Notes under the pieces: model-generated
What the model was told of the DNA's origin: nothing
Seen by the model: only the letters and a program-made list of their open reading frames with translations
Database searches by the model: none
Source: VRUE01 sp963796705
Lineage (GTDB): Bacteria > Actinomycetota > Thermoleophilia > Solirubrobacterales > 70-9
Length of the DNA stretch: 64,000 bases
Assembly: GCA_963796705.1 (NCBI GenBank)
Contig: CAWCMK010000003.1
Coordinates: forward strand, 248,001 to 312,000
Direction: 5' to 3'
Shown here: positions 9,941 to 16,976 of the stretch, in pieces
Layout of the letters: every line of letters begins with the position of its first letter
Numbering within the stretch: position 1 is the first letter of the stretch
Translations under genes and position numbers: made by a program

Positions 9941-10720
9941 ATGCATATGGCCCGGCGCGGACACATCCTCGGCGCAGCGCTGTTCGTCGCGTTTTTGGGC
10001 GCGCTGCTGCTCGGCATTGGCGTCGCCGGCGGGGCTCTGGTTCAGGTCAACGGTCTGCAGCTCTCGGCCGACGGCGGCTTTAAGCCGCAGAAGTTGCCGC
10101 GCAACAGGTTCGCCCCGATCGAATTTCAGGGTCACGCCGACATACGCTCGCTGACCAAGAAACCGCCACCCGAGCTGACCGAAGCGGTGATCGAGTTCGA
10201 CCGCCAGGGTCGTCTGCAGACCAAGGGGCTGCCAATGTGCCCGGCTGCCCGAATCGTTAGTCTGGGAACGACGGCCGCCAGACGCGCCTGCCCCAACGCC
10301 ATCGTGGGCACCGGCACCGTCGGTCTGCTGCTGCTCTTCGAAGGCGGGACGATCCCCGCCCACGCCCCCCTGACGCTCTTCAACGGGCCGCAATCGGATG
10401 GCAACCCGACGGTCAACGCCCACGTCCACATCGCCTCGCCGGTAAACCGGACCTACGTCGTCCCCGTGACGATCGAAAGGGTCCATGGCGAATACTCCTA
10501 CCGGGCGAGCTTCGATGTGCCCTCTCTGACCGACGGCGGAATCCTGGTCCATGTCGACGCCAAGGTCGGGCGTCGCTACCAGTACGGGGGTCGCGAACGC
10601 AGCTACATCTCGGCCCGCTGCCGCGACGGCATCTTCCGCACTCATGGGCACTTCATGTTCTCCGACGGGACCGTGATCGACGGTTCGATCGAAAAGGCCT
10701 GCGTGGCCGAGAAGCAGTAG
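9941..10720 (+). CDS. Exported protein, paralogue of the product at 5744-6535
   Basis: ATG at 9941 follows AAAGG with 8 bases between (TTG 9938 and ATG 9947 are alternatives); about 259 residues. An N-terminal hydrophobic stretch ('LFVAFLGALLLGIGVAGG') is a signal peptide or anchor. The rest matches the product at 5744-6535: 'LTEAVIEFDRQG', a first Cys pair ('LPMC' and 'ARRAC') and a C-terminal block 'RSYISARC' / 'GHFMFSDG' with a final Cys. Conservation of four Cys in the same order argues for common fold and disulfides. It is divergent from the MMPL gene (86 bases apart). Function unknown. Confidence 0.8.
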   Translation: MHMARRGHILGAALFVAFLGALLLGIGVAGGALVQVNGLQLSADGGFKPQKLPRNRFAPIEFQGHADIRSLTKKPPPELTEAVIEFDRQGRLQTKGLPMCPAARIVSLGTTAARRACPNAIVGTGTVGLLLLFEGGTIPAHAPLTLFNGPQSDGNPTVNAHVHIASPVNRTYVVPVTIERVHGEYSYRASFDVPSLTDGGILVHVDAKVGRRYQYGGRERSYISARCRDGIFRTHGHFMFSDGTVIDGSIEKACVAEKQ

Positions 10721-10761
10721 CGGCGAAACCCCAGCCCGCGCCGCCGGCCAATCTCCCTTCC

Positions 10762-10767
10762 TATACT
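10762..10767 (+). promoter_or_regulatory. Likely -10 element of tRNA-Lys
   Basis: TATACT lies 10 bases before the mature 5' end of the tRNA, the right place for a sigma-70-type -10 box. I see no good -35 upstream. Confidence 0.4.
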
Positions 10768-10777
10768 TGCCGCTCCC

Positions 10778-10850
10778 GGGCCGTTAGCTCAGTTGGTAGA
10801 GCAGGAGACTCTTAATCTCAAGGTCGAAGGTTCGAGCCCTTCACGGCCCA
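10778..10850 (+). tRNA. tRNA-Lys(CTT)
   Basis: The 73-base sequence folds into a complete cloverleaf. The acceptor GGGCCGT pairs with ACGGCCC and has an A discriminator. The D arm is GCTC/GAGC, the anticodon loop CTCTTAA reads CTT (Lys, codon AAG), and the T arm GAAGG/CCTTC holds loop TTCGAGC. The closing pair of the anticodon stem (27-43) is a G-A mismatch. CCA is not encoded. Confidence 0.95.
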
Positions 10851-11000
10851 TAGCCTGGACCGCGAGGCCGACGACTTGGGGGATCGAGGGGGTTGATCGC
10901 ATGGCGGGGTGGCCCGAGCCCTACGCCGTAATGTCGGATCAGGCCGGGGAGATGAACGCGACTGCGGTTCCTCCGCCGCGGCCCATGGATGCGGGAACTG

Positions 11001-11879
11001 CTACCGGCATCGGGCCAACGCATCGGCGTAGAAGCGCAAATAGCTGATCCAGTGCCGGTCCCAGTAGTCGCGGTTATGACCGCCATGCCACTCGTGCGAA
11101 CTGAGCTGGGCTCCGGCGTCTTGCAGCGCTTCATCAAAGGCAACGTCGGAGATCAGGAATGGGTCTTCAGTGCCGTAGTCATTCCATATCGGGATGGCGC
11201 CGAACGCTCCTGGGTTGTTGCGCACGGTGGCGATAACGTCGTTTCGTTCGAAGTCTTCGGCGCTGTCAAACGCCCCCGGGGCAGTGTCTTCCGCACGCAG
11301 CCACAGCGCCGGCGAGTGACCGCCGACCGCACAGAAGCGCCCCGGATGATGGAGCGCAATGTCGTAGGCGCCGAAGCCGCCCATCGAGATGCCACCGATC
11401 GCGACGCGCTGGGGATCGGCGTAGAAGCGCCCGGAAACCTGCGGGATCACTTCGTCAAGGACGAAGGCTCCCCATCTCCCGGAGGCGCGATCGTGCCAGT
11501 AACTGTCCGCGCTGCCTTCGGGGAAGGCGACGATCGGTGCTTTCTTGCCGAGACTCGCCAGAGCTTCGAAAAAAGCTTCGTCTTCGGTGTAGTTGCCGAC
11601 GGTCTCGTCCTTGCCGTGCAGGAAGACGAGCAGCGGACGCCGCTCGGCGCTGTTGGTATCGGCCGGCACCACGACGCCGATCCGCTGGTCTCCGCCGACC
11701 TCCCGGCTGTGGAAGGCGAGATGCGCCAGCTTGGCGCCATGCGTGTCAGTTGGGGCGAAGATGGTCGCCCCGAGGACCAGGTAGACGATGACGGCGAGCA
11801 AGCTGATCGCCAGCGCTCCGCGCTGGCGATGTCTTCGCCTTCTCTGCGGGGGTGCAGGGCGGCGGGGCGGTGGACTCAT
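11001..11879 (-). CDS. Membrane-anchored or exported alpha/beta-hydrolase (esterase D / PF00756-like)
   Basis: I start at the ATG at 11879 (MSPPPRRPAPPQRRRRHRQR), because longer readings run into the divergent gene at 11921. The product is 292 residues: an Arg-rich cytoplasmic tip, a membrane segment at about 21-41, then an alpha/beta-hydrolase domain. The nucleophile elbow is 'GGISMGGFG' (Ser165), Asp239 ('YGTEDPF') and His268 ('HGGHNRDYW') complete a plausible triad, and 'LLVFLHGK' gives the oxyanion-hole strand. This layout matches putative esterases related to esterase D and antigen 85. The substrate is unknown; an envelope ester is an inference from the anchor. Confidence 0.85.
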   Translation of the reverse strand: MSPPPRRPAPPQRRRRHRQRGALAISLLAVIVYLVLGATIFAPTDTHGAKLAHLAFHSREVGGDQRIGVVVPADTNSAERRPLLVFLHGKDETVGNYTEDEAFFEALASLGKKAPIVAFPEGSADSYWHDRASGRWGAFVLDEVIPQVSGRFYADPQRVAIGGISMGGFGAYDIALHHPGRFCAVGGHSPALWLRAEDTAPGAFDSAEDFERNDVIATVRNNPGAFGAIPIWNDYGTEDPFLISDVAFDEALQDAGAQLSSHEWHGGHNRDYWDRHWISYLRFYADALARCR

Positions 11880-11920
11880 GCTTGCGGCAGGGTAGCCCGC
11901 TGCTGGTAGCGTGAGCCGGG

Positions 11921-12661
11921 ATGCGGCGCCTGCTGAGCAGACTCGCCTACCCGCTAGGACGCTGGCCGCGACTGTCGCGGGGGGCGATCCTGGGGGCTGG
12001 CCTGCTCGTCGTCCTGGTCGGCCTGGCGAACCTGTACGTGCTGCTGAGCGTGGCGGGAGACTCGACCAGCGCGATCGCGGATGTTCCCCACGCGGAGGCC
12101 GCGATCGTCCCCGGCGCACTCGTCGAGCCCGACGGCCAGATGAGCCAGATGCTCGCGGACCGGGTCCGTCAGGCGGCCGCACTGTGGCACGCCGGCAAGG
12201 TCGACCGAATCCTCGTCTCCGGCGACCATCACGCTTGGACCTATGACGAGCCAGACACCATGCGTAAGGCTCTGGTCAGGCAGGGAGTGCCGGGTCGCGT
12301 CATCTTCGAGGACCACGCCGGCTTCGACACCTGGGCAACCATGGAGCGCGCGCGGGACGTGTTCGGTATCCGCACGGCGGTCGTGGTTACCCAAGGGTTT
12401 CACATGCCACGGGCACTCTTCTTGGCGCAGGAAGCGGGCATCGAGGCCACCGGCCTAACCGCCGACCTGCACCCCTACGGGGTACAGGGCCTGTTAAGCG
12501 AAGCCCGTGAGGTTCTCTCCAGGGTGAAGGCCGTCGCCGACGTGGCGCTCGATACGCCGGCCGTCGGGGGGCAGCCGATCCCGCTTACAGGAGACGGACG
12601 CAAGAGCTGGGGTCCGCCGCCGCCACCCGGTACGCCGCCCGCGGGTTCACCCGGTCGCTGA
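11921..12661 (+). CDS. SanA/YdcF-like DUF218 membrane protein
   Basis: A 246-residue protein with one N-terminal membrane segment (about 20-42) and a DUF218 domain at about 55-215. Recognisable parts are 'AIVPGALVEPDG', 'KVDRILVSGDH', 'DTWATMERARDVFGI' and 'TQGFHMPRALFLA', all typical of the SanA group ('vancomycin high-temperature exclusion protein') implicated in envelope barrier function. The C-terminus is a Pro/Gly tail. The start lies only 41 bases from the divergent esterase start, with no clear Shine-Dalgarno. Family assignment is firm; the biochemical activity of DUF218 proteins is poorly known. Confidence 0.85.
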   Translation: MRRLLSRLAYPLGRWPRLSRGAILGAGLLVVLVGLANLYVLLSVAGDSTSAIADVPHAEAAIVPGALVEPDGQMSQMLADRVRQAAALWHAGKVDRILVSGDHHAWTYDEPDTMRKALVRQGVPGRVIFEDHAGFDTWATMERARDVFGIRTAVVVTQGFHMPRALFLAQEAGIEATGLTADLHPYGVQGLLSEAREVLSRVKAVADVALDTPAVGGQPIPLTGDGRKSWGPPPPPGTPPAGSPGR

Positions 12662-12833
12662 GTGCGCTCCATCGCGCCGAGGGGTTCGCCCAGCAGGCCG
12701 GTCGACAGCTCCTACTGACGGGGTCGAGTGCCGCCCGGGCCGCTCGCCGGCAGTGGTGGCGGGCACTCTATGGCGTTAAACCCGGTTCGAGCACCAGGAC
12801 TCGCATGCCCCGGAACTGGGATACGCTGGCGGC
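12662..12833. other. Intergenic region, mostly featureless
   Basis: These 172 bases contain no convincing gene. TACGCT at 12822-12827 lies 7 bases before the TTG at 12834 and could be a -10 box for a leaderless transcript of the next small gene. Confidence 0.3.
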
Positions 12834-13037
12834 TTGGAGGCATCACAGCCACCCCGACTTTGCCCGGTCTGCGGAGAGCCGATCTGGCATGGCGACGAGA
12901 TGACGCTCGCGCACCCGATGGTGGATAACGGCGAGGGCGGGCTGAAGCCCGCTCCCGACTTGCCGCCGGTCCCGGTCCACACTCCCTGCTTCCCGCGCTA
13001 TGAGGAGAATGGGGGCGTGGCGGTCGATCAGGACTGA
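12834..13037 (+). CDS. Small putative zinc-binding protein
   Basis: A 67-residue reading from TTG. It starts 'MEASQPPRLCPVCGEPIWHG' and later has a single Cys in 'VHTPCFPRYEEN', with several His residues. A CPxCG knuckle near the N-terminus followed by a distant Cys/His is the look of a treble-clef or single zinc site in small actinobacterial proteins. There is no Shine-Dalgarno, but a -10-like TACGCT stands 7 bases upstream, compatible with a leaderless mRNA. The gene is supported by motif and frame only, so it may not be real. Confidence 0.5.
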   Translation: MEASQPPRLCPVCGEPIWHGDEMTLAHPMVDNGEGGLKPAPDLPPVPVHTPCFPRYEENGGVAVDQD

Positions 13038-13154
13038 GGAGCGCAACCGCGGGTCCAAACCCGGTCGATGCGCCCCTCCGCGCTCATCGCCAGCGCGGCG
13101 ACCTGGGTTTGAGCGCTGTGGTCGTCATTGAGTCCGAGCCCTCGGACGGTCGGC

Positions 13155-13964
13155 TTAGGGCGTGGTGACAGAGCTGCCGCCAAGGCCGCCGAACGGGTTT
13201 TCGAGCTGTTCTTTGCCTTTGCCCTTTTCGGCCTTGGCAACTTCCTTCTTGGACTTCAGGTTTTTCTTGCCCTGCTTGCGCGCGGCCTTCAGCTCTTTGG
13301 CCACTTCCTTGCGCTGCTGCTTGGAGGCAGCAAGTGATTCAGCCTTCTTGCCCGACTGCTCACCTTCGGCGAGGTTGCCGACGATCAGCTGGTAGAGCGC
13401 CAGGGTTGCGTAGGAGCTCGCGCTCGGGCGGCCTTCCGCGTAGATGCGCTGCACGCGGCCGGCTTCTTCGAGGCTTTCGAACGCTTCTTCGAAGCCCGCG
13501 CTCGGATTTTCGGCGAGGAACAGCCAGGCCGATGCGACGAGCTGGGCAACCGTCGGGCTCAGTTCTTGCTTGCCGGCGTGCTTTTCGTAGGCAGCCCAGG
13601 CTGCGGTCGCCGCTTCAAATTCTTCGCGCGCCTGAGGCCCCGGCGGATTTCCGCTTTTTGCGTCGGCCGCGGCGGCGGCCTGGGCGCCACTGAGCCGCGT
13701 GCGGACCAGCGCGAGTCGTTTGCTCTCGTCGCTGGGGTGCTTGCGCAGTTCGCGCTCCAAGCGTTCGGCCCGTTCCTGGAAGATCTTCGTGGTTTCCGTG
13801 GTCGAGGTCGAGTTGCCGAGGAGGGCGCCGATGTTGACCGGGCCGACAACCAGGAAGAGGCTGGCGCCCATCAGCAGCGCGAGGATCGCGTAGACAACAC
13901 GAATCACGTGTTTACGCCGACCGCGTACGTCGAACAGCATCCGCCGTTGACCGCCTGATGCCAT
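13155..13964 (-). CDS. Membrane-anchored TPR-like protein downstream of tatC
   Basis: 269 residues. A basic N-terminus ('MASGGQRRMLFDVRGRRKH') precedes a membrane segment at about 20-41, then an Ala/Glu/Lys-rich helical region of TPR-like pattern (about 65-215, with 'AERLERELRKHPSDESKRL' and 'YATLALYQLIVGNLAEGE'). A strongly lysine-rich tail ('KELKAARKQGKKNLKSKKE') comes before a short Gly/Ser end. It follows tatC after 7 bases and so should share its transcript. I recognise no named family. A role as an assembly factor linked to Tat export would be speculation. Confidence 0.7.
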   Translation of the reverse strand: MASGGQRRMLFDVRGRRKHVIRVVYAILALLMGASLFLVVGPVNIGALLGNSTSTTETTKIFQERAERLERELRKHPSDESKRLALVRTRLSGAQAAAAADAKSGNPPGPQAREEFEAATAAWAAYEKHAGKQELSPTVAQLVASAWLFLAENPSAGFEEAFESLEEAGRVQRIYAEGRPSASSYATLALYQLIVGNLAEGEQSGKKAESLAASKQQRKEVAKELKAARKQGKKNLKSKKEVAKAEKGKGKEQLENPFGGLGGSSVTTP

Positions 13965-13971
13965 CAGTGAT

Positions 13972-14739
13972 CTACTCCTGAGTAGAGGGCTTGGCCATCG
14001 CTCCCCTGGCCGCCGGCACTCCGAAGGCCCGGGCCAGCAAGATACTCAACTCGTACAGCACGAGCAGGGGAACCATCTCGATCAGCATCGAGACCGGGTC
14101 GACTCCGGGGAGGGCGGCGGCGATGATCGAGATCACGAGATAGGCATAGCGACGGTTCTTGCGCAGCTGGTCGACTCTGACGATCCCCAGGCGGACGACC
14201 GCCAGGATCGCCATCGGCAACTGGAAGACGAGCCCGCCGGCCAGCATCGTCGTGGAGAAGAAGCTGTAGTAATCGCGGGCGCGGACCTGGACGTTGAACT
14301 GATTGGCGTTGAAGTTCAGCAGGAACTTGACGGCGGCGGGCATCACCACGAAGTAGGCGAAGGCGATCCCTGCCACGAAGAGGACCGGCGCCATCAGGAG
14401 AATCGGCAGAACCACGCGCCGCTCCCTGTTGCTGAACGCGGGCAGCACGTAGGCGTAGGCCTGGTAGATGAGGATCGGTAGCGAAAGGATCAGGGCGCCG
14501 TAGACGGTCACCGTCAGGGTCGTCATGAAGGGCTCGCTGACGCCGAACGTGATCAACTTCTTGTGGCCCGCGGGAAGCGGTCCGGAGGCGATTTCGAGGA
14601 GCAAATTGTTTTGCCAGAAGCAGAGCGCGAATGCGACGCCGAAGACAACCAGGCAGATGATTATCCGGGTGCGGAGCTCGTCGAGGTGCTCGACGAGGGT
14701 GAGCCGGTCCTCGTGGGCGACCGGCCGGACGCGGGCCAT
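13972..14739 (-). CDS. tatC: Sec-independent protein translocase TatC
   Basis: 255 residues with the family's six membrane segments. The N-terminal motif 'LTLVEHLDELRTRIIICL' is the cytoplasmic signal-binding element that includes the conserved Glu, and 'FGVSEPFMTTLTVTVYGAL' with 'LPAFSNRERR' and 'VVMPAAVKFLLNF' are further TatC signatures. TatC recognises twin-arginine signal peptides and recruits TatA to export folded proteins. It lies 6 bases downstream of tatA. A likely client in this window is the Rieske protein at 20318-20992, which carries 'TRRHAFT'. Confidence 0.97.
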   Translation of the reverse strand: MARVRPVAHEDRLTLVEHLDELRTRIIICLVVFGVAFALCFWQNNLLLEIASGPLPAGHKKLITFGVSEPFMTTLTVTVYGALILSLPILIYQAYAYVLPAFSNRERRVVLPILLMAPVLFVAGIAFAYFVVMPAAVKFLLNFNANQFNVQVRARDYYSFFSTTMLAGGLVFQLPMAILAVVRLGIVRVDQLRKNRRYAYLVISIIAAALPGVDPVSMLIEMVPLLVLYELSILLARAFGVPAARGAMAKPSTQE

Positions 14740-14745
14740 CGGCGC

Positions 14746-14991
14746 TCAGCTACGGTCGTGAGCGACCGGCTCGTCCTCGGCGGCCTTCTCGGTGGCTTTC
14801 TCGGCAGTCGCCTTTGGGCTCTCGATCTCGGCCGGCGGCTCGTCCTCGTCGTGCTCGCCGTTGATTGATCCTTTGAACTCGCGGATCCCCTTGCCGAGCG
14901 AGCGGCCCAGCTCGGGCAGTCGCTTGGGACCGAACACGACCAAGGCGATGATCAGGACGATTGCGAGCTCGAAGGGACCGACGTTGGGCAT
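14746..14991 (-). CDS. tatA: Sec-independent protein translocase TatA
   Basis: I use the ATG at 14991 (MPNVGPFELAIVLIIALV), giving 81 residues, the normal TatA size; a longer frame upstream has no TatA character. One membrane helix (about 6-21) is followed by the hinge 'FGPKRLPELGRSLGKGIREF' and then an acidic, Ala/Glu-rich tail. TatA oligomers form the export path in the Tat system. It is the first gene of tatA-tatC-TPR-like protein. No tatB-like second copy is visible, as in many minimal actinobacterial and Bacillus systems. Confidence 0.95.
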   Translation of the reverse strand: MPNVGPFELAIVLIIALVVFGPKRLPELGRSLGKGIREFKGSINGEHDEDEPPAEIESPKATAEKATEKAAEDEPVAHDRS

Positions 14992-15132
14992 CTCGAAGAA
15001 TGGTAACGACCCTGAGAGCCCGATCGGGCCAGCGCAGGAATTTACCCGCCGATTACCCGGAAGTGGGGTTTCTTCTCTTTTTGCCGAAAAAGTGCGGATT
15101 GATTTGCAGTTTCGAGTGTTCGATAGATAGAT

Positions 15133-15492
15133 ATGGATCGCACAAGCCACACACAGTCGACCGAGGCTCCGGCGGCGGCGCCACGAGGGAGCGGCCTACA
15201 CGTATGCGGCGAGTGCGGCTCCTGCCTGGTTCAGCCGACCCAGTGGGAGCAGGCCGGGGATCGCGGGCACTGGCGCCTCTGGCGTCGCTGCCCCGAGTGC
15301 GGCTGGTTTGGCGACGCTGTCTATGGCGAGCGGGAGATCGACGCCTATGACGAGGAGCTCGACGCGGGAACGCAGGCCCTGGGCGAGGTGCTCCGGCAGC
15401 TGGAGCACGAGAACATGCAGAACATTGCCGACGCCTTCACGGCAGCGCTCGCGGCCGACCTCCTGACTGCCGACGACTTTCGCAACCGCTAG
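15133..15492 (+). CDS. Zinc-ribbon protein of unknown function
   Basis: 119 residues. Two CxxC-type knuckles ('HVCGECGSCL' and 'RRCPECGWFG', about residues 24-60) should form one zinc ribbon; the rest is an acidic helix ('YDEELDAGTQALGEVLRQLE') and a short hydrophobic/acidic C-terminus. The start ATG stands right behind a GATA triplet repeat (about 15121-15132) with no Shine-Dalgarno. It is divergent from tatA and lies immediately upstream of the IS110 element. No named family recognised; binding to nucleic acid or protein is the usual role of such ribbons. Confidence 0.7.
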   Translation: MDRTSHTQSTEAPAAAPRGSGLHVCGECGSCLVQPTQWEQAGDRGHWRLWRRCPECGWFGDAVYGEREIDAYDEELDAGTQALGEVLRQLEHENMQNIADAFTAALAADLLTADDFRNR

Positions 15493-15544
15493 ACCCTATG
15501 GCCGGCCCACCTGAGCGTCGGCTCGATCCGAACCCCGCGTAAAG

Positions 15545-15624
15545 GTCGGCACCCGCGCATGAGATGCGCGGGTTTGTCGTCGAGGAATGGCCTCGACGAG
15601 GACCGCAATCATGGGGGTGCCGAC
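15545..15624 (+). ncRNA. Structured region upstream of IS110 transposase, candidate bridge RNA
   Basis: The 80 bases before the transposase ATG can form a nested structure. GTCGGCACCC (15545-15554) pairs perfectly with GGGTGCCGAC (15615-15624). Inside lies a 9-base-pair hairpin at 15577-15585/15591-15599 with loop AATGG. A competing perfect 10-base-pair hairpin sits at 15551-15560/15564-15573. IS110-group elements encode a bridge RNA in their left non-coding end that guides insertion. The position fits, but the RNA itself is an inference and its 5' end is unknown. Confidence 0.45.
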
Positions 15625-16707
15625 ATGGCGCAGGTTAGGACGTGGGTGGGTCTCGATGTTCACGCGGCGAAGGTCGTCGCGGCGATCGCCGACTCGGGGT
15701 CGGGCGAGCTGGCAGTGCGGAGGATGGGCGGTGCAACGCTGGAGGTGGCGGAGTTCTGCGCCGGGCTGCCGGCGCCGGTGCGGGTCGCCTATGAGGCGGG
15801 ACCGACCGGCTTCGGGCTGGCGCGGGAGCTGGCGGCGAGGGGGATCGCCTGCACCATCGCCGCGCCGGGCAAGATCGAGCGCCCGGCGCAGGACCGGGTC
15901 AAGACCGACCGCCGCGACGCCGAGCGGCTGGTGCGTCTGCTGATGATCGGCGGCCTGCACGCGGTGCGGGTGCCGACTCCGGCCGAGGAGGCGATGCGCG
16001 ACCTGGTGCGTGCCAGAGAGGATGTTCGCGGCGACCTGATGCGGGCCCGCCACCGGGTCGCCAAGCTCTTGCTGCGCCACGACCTTCGCTTCGAGGGCAA
16101 CAACTGGACCCAGCGCCACCTCGACTGGCTGGGGCGGGTGGAGCTCCCGGAGCCGGTGGCCCAGGCCGTCCTGCTCGACGGGATTGGGGCGATCGACGCC
16201 CTGCTGGTGCGCCGCGAGAGCCTCGAGTCCCAAATGGCCGCCCTCATCGAGGGCTCCCCCTGGGAGCAGAGCGTCGCCCGCTTGCGCTGCCTGCGCGGCA
16301 TCGACACCCTCTCCGCCCTCGGACTCTGTGCGGAGGTCGGCGACTTTGAGCGCTTCGATCGCCCCGCCCAGTTGATGAGCTACCTCGGCCTGGTGCCCTC
16401 GGAGAACACGACGGGCGAGAAGCGCCGGCAGGGCGCGATCACCAAGTCGGGCTCCCGACACGCCCGCCGCCTTCTGGTCGAGGCGGCCTGGCACTACCGG
16501 CGGGCGCCGCGCAAAGGGCGCGAGCTCCGACGCCGCCAGGAGGGACAGCCCCAGGCGGTCTGCGCGATCTCCTGGAAAGCCCAGCAGCGCCTGCACCGCA
16601 GCTGGGTGCGCCTCGATGCCGAGCGCGGCAAGCGCCGCACCCTCTGCGCGGTTGCCGTCGCCAGGGAGCTGGCCGGCTTCTGCTGGGCGGTGTCGAGGGC
16701 CAACTGA
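15625..16707 (+). CDS. IS110-family transposase (DEDD recombinase)
   Basis: Start at ATG 15625 (MAQVRTWVGLDVHAAKV); 360 residues, a normal length. The N-terminal RuvC-like domain shows the DEDD acidic residues: Asp11 ('GLDVHAAK'), Glu57 ('AYEAGPTGFGL') and Asp95/Asp98 ('KTDRRDAERL'). The C-terminal Tnp20 domain has 'LRGIDTLSALGLCAEVGDF' and 'SYLGLVPSENTTGEKRRQG', with the conserved Ser used in strand exchange. The frame is intact and ends in a plausible basic tail, so the enzyme may be active. Structured upstream DNA could be its guide RNA. Confidence 0.95.
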   Translation: MAQVRTWVGLDVHAAKVVAAIADSGSGELAVRRMGGATLEVAEFCAGLPAPVRVAYEAGPTGFGLARELAARGIACTIAAPGKIERPAQDRVKTDRRDAERLVRLLMIGGLHAVRVPTPAEEAMRDLVRAREDVRGDLMRARHRVAKLLLRHDLRFEGNNWTQRHLDWLGRVELPEPVAQAVLLDGIGAIDALLVRRESLESQMAALIEGSPWEQSVARLRCLRGIDTLSALGLCAEVGDFERFDRPAQLMSYLGLVPSENTTGEKRRQGAITKSGSRHARRLLVEAAWHYRRAPRKGRELRRRQEGQPQAVCAISWKAQQRLHRSWVRLDAERGKRRTLCAVAVARELAGFCWAVSRAN

Positions 16708-16976
16708 GACCACCAAGCACTGCTTGGCCCAGGAGGCGGCGGAGCTCGGTCCCTCGCGCAGCGCATCCGCGATTCAGCTATGAGCAGCCGCTTGCGGCGA
16801 CGCTCGGTCCTAGACAGCGGGCGCTATGACGAAATCCGGTCCTGCGGTAGCCAACCCGCGCATATCAGCCTGACCGCGAGTCGCGCACCAGGCCGACCGC
16901 CGCCTCCTGGACCAAGAAGAAGGCCCGCTTTCAGCGGGCCTTCGGTGGTTGGGGACTTGACAAACGGGCGTCCATA
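16708..16976. other. Non-coding region between IS110 transposase and ispB
   Basis: About 270 bases without a supported gene. It holds the right flank of the IS110 element, including a 6-base-pair hairpin at 16713-16727, and the terminator hairpin described at 16919-16943. The position of the element's right end within it is unknown. Confidence 0.5.
16919..16943 (-). terminator. Intrinsic terminator-like hairpin after ispB
   Basis: A perfect 11-base-pair stem (GAAGGCCCGCT / AGCGGGCCTTC) with a 3-base loop lies 33 bases beyond the ispB stop. In the minus direction it is followed by a T-rich but mixed tail (TTCTTGG), so it may act as a weak intrinsic or Rho-assisted terminator of the long heme/qcr/menaquinone run. 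It could also shield against readthrough from the IS element. Confidence 0.6.

Larger units (their letters stand above)
15541..16730 (+). mobile_element. IS110-family insertion sequence (ends not defined)
   Basis: The element consists of the transposase gene 15625-16707 plus flanking non-coding DNA. IS110-type elements lack obvious terminal inverted repeats and target duplications, so neither end can be fixed from one copy; the given limits are only a guess that includes the structured left region. A short hairpin (CCAAGC/GCTTGG, 16713-16727) follows the transposase stop. The DNA is as GC-rich as its neighbours, so transfer is not recent or came from a similar genome. Confidence 0.6.

Noticed and set aside
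11880..12182. N-terminal extension of the esterase
   Set aside because: Arg/Pro-rich and antisense to the SanA-like gene; the signal anchor begins shortly after ATG 11879.
13895..13925. CACGTG sequence near 13906 as a second parS
   Set aside because: Only the central hexamer matches; the flanking arms are opposite to the parS consensus.
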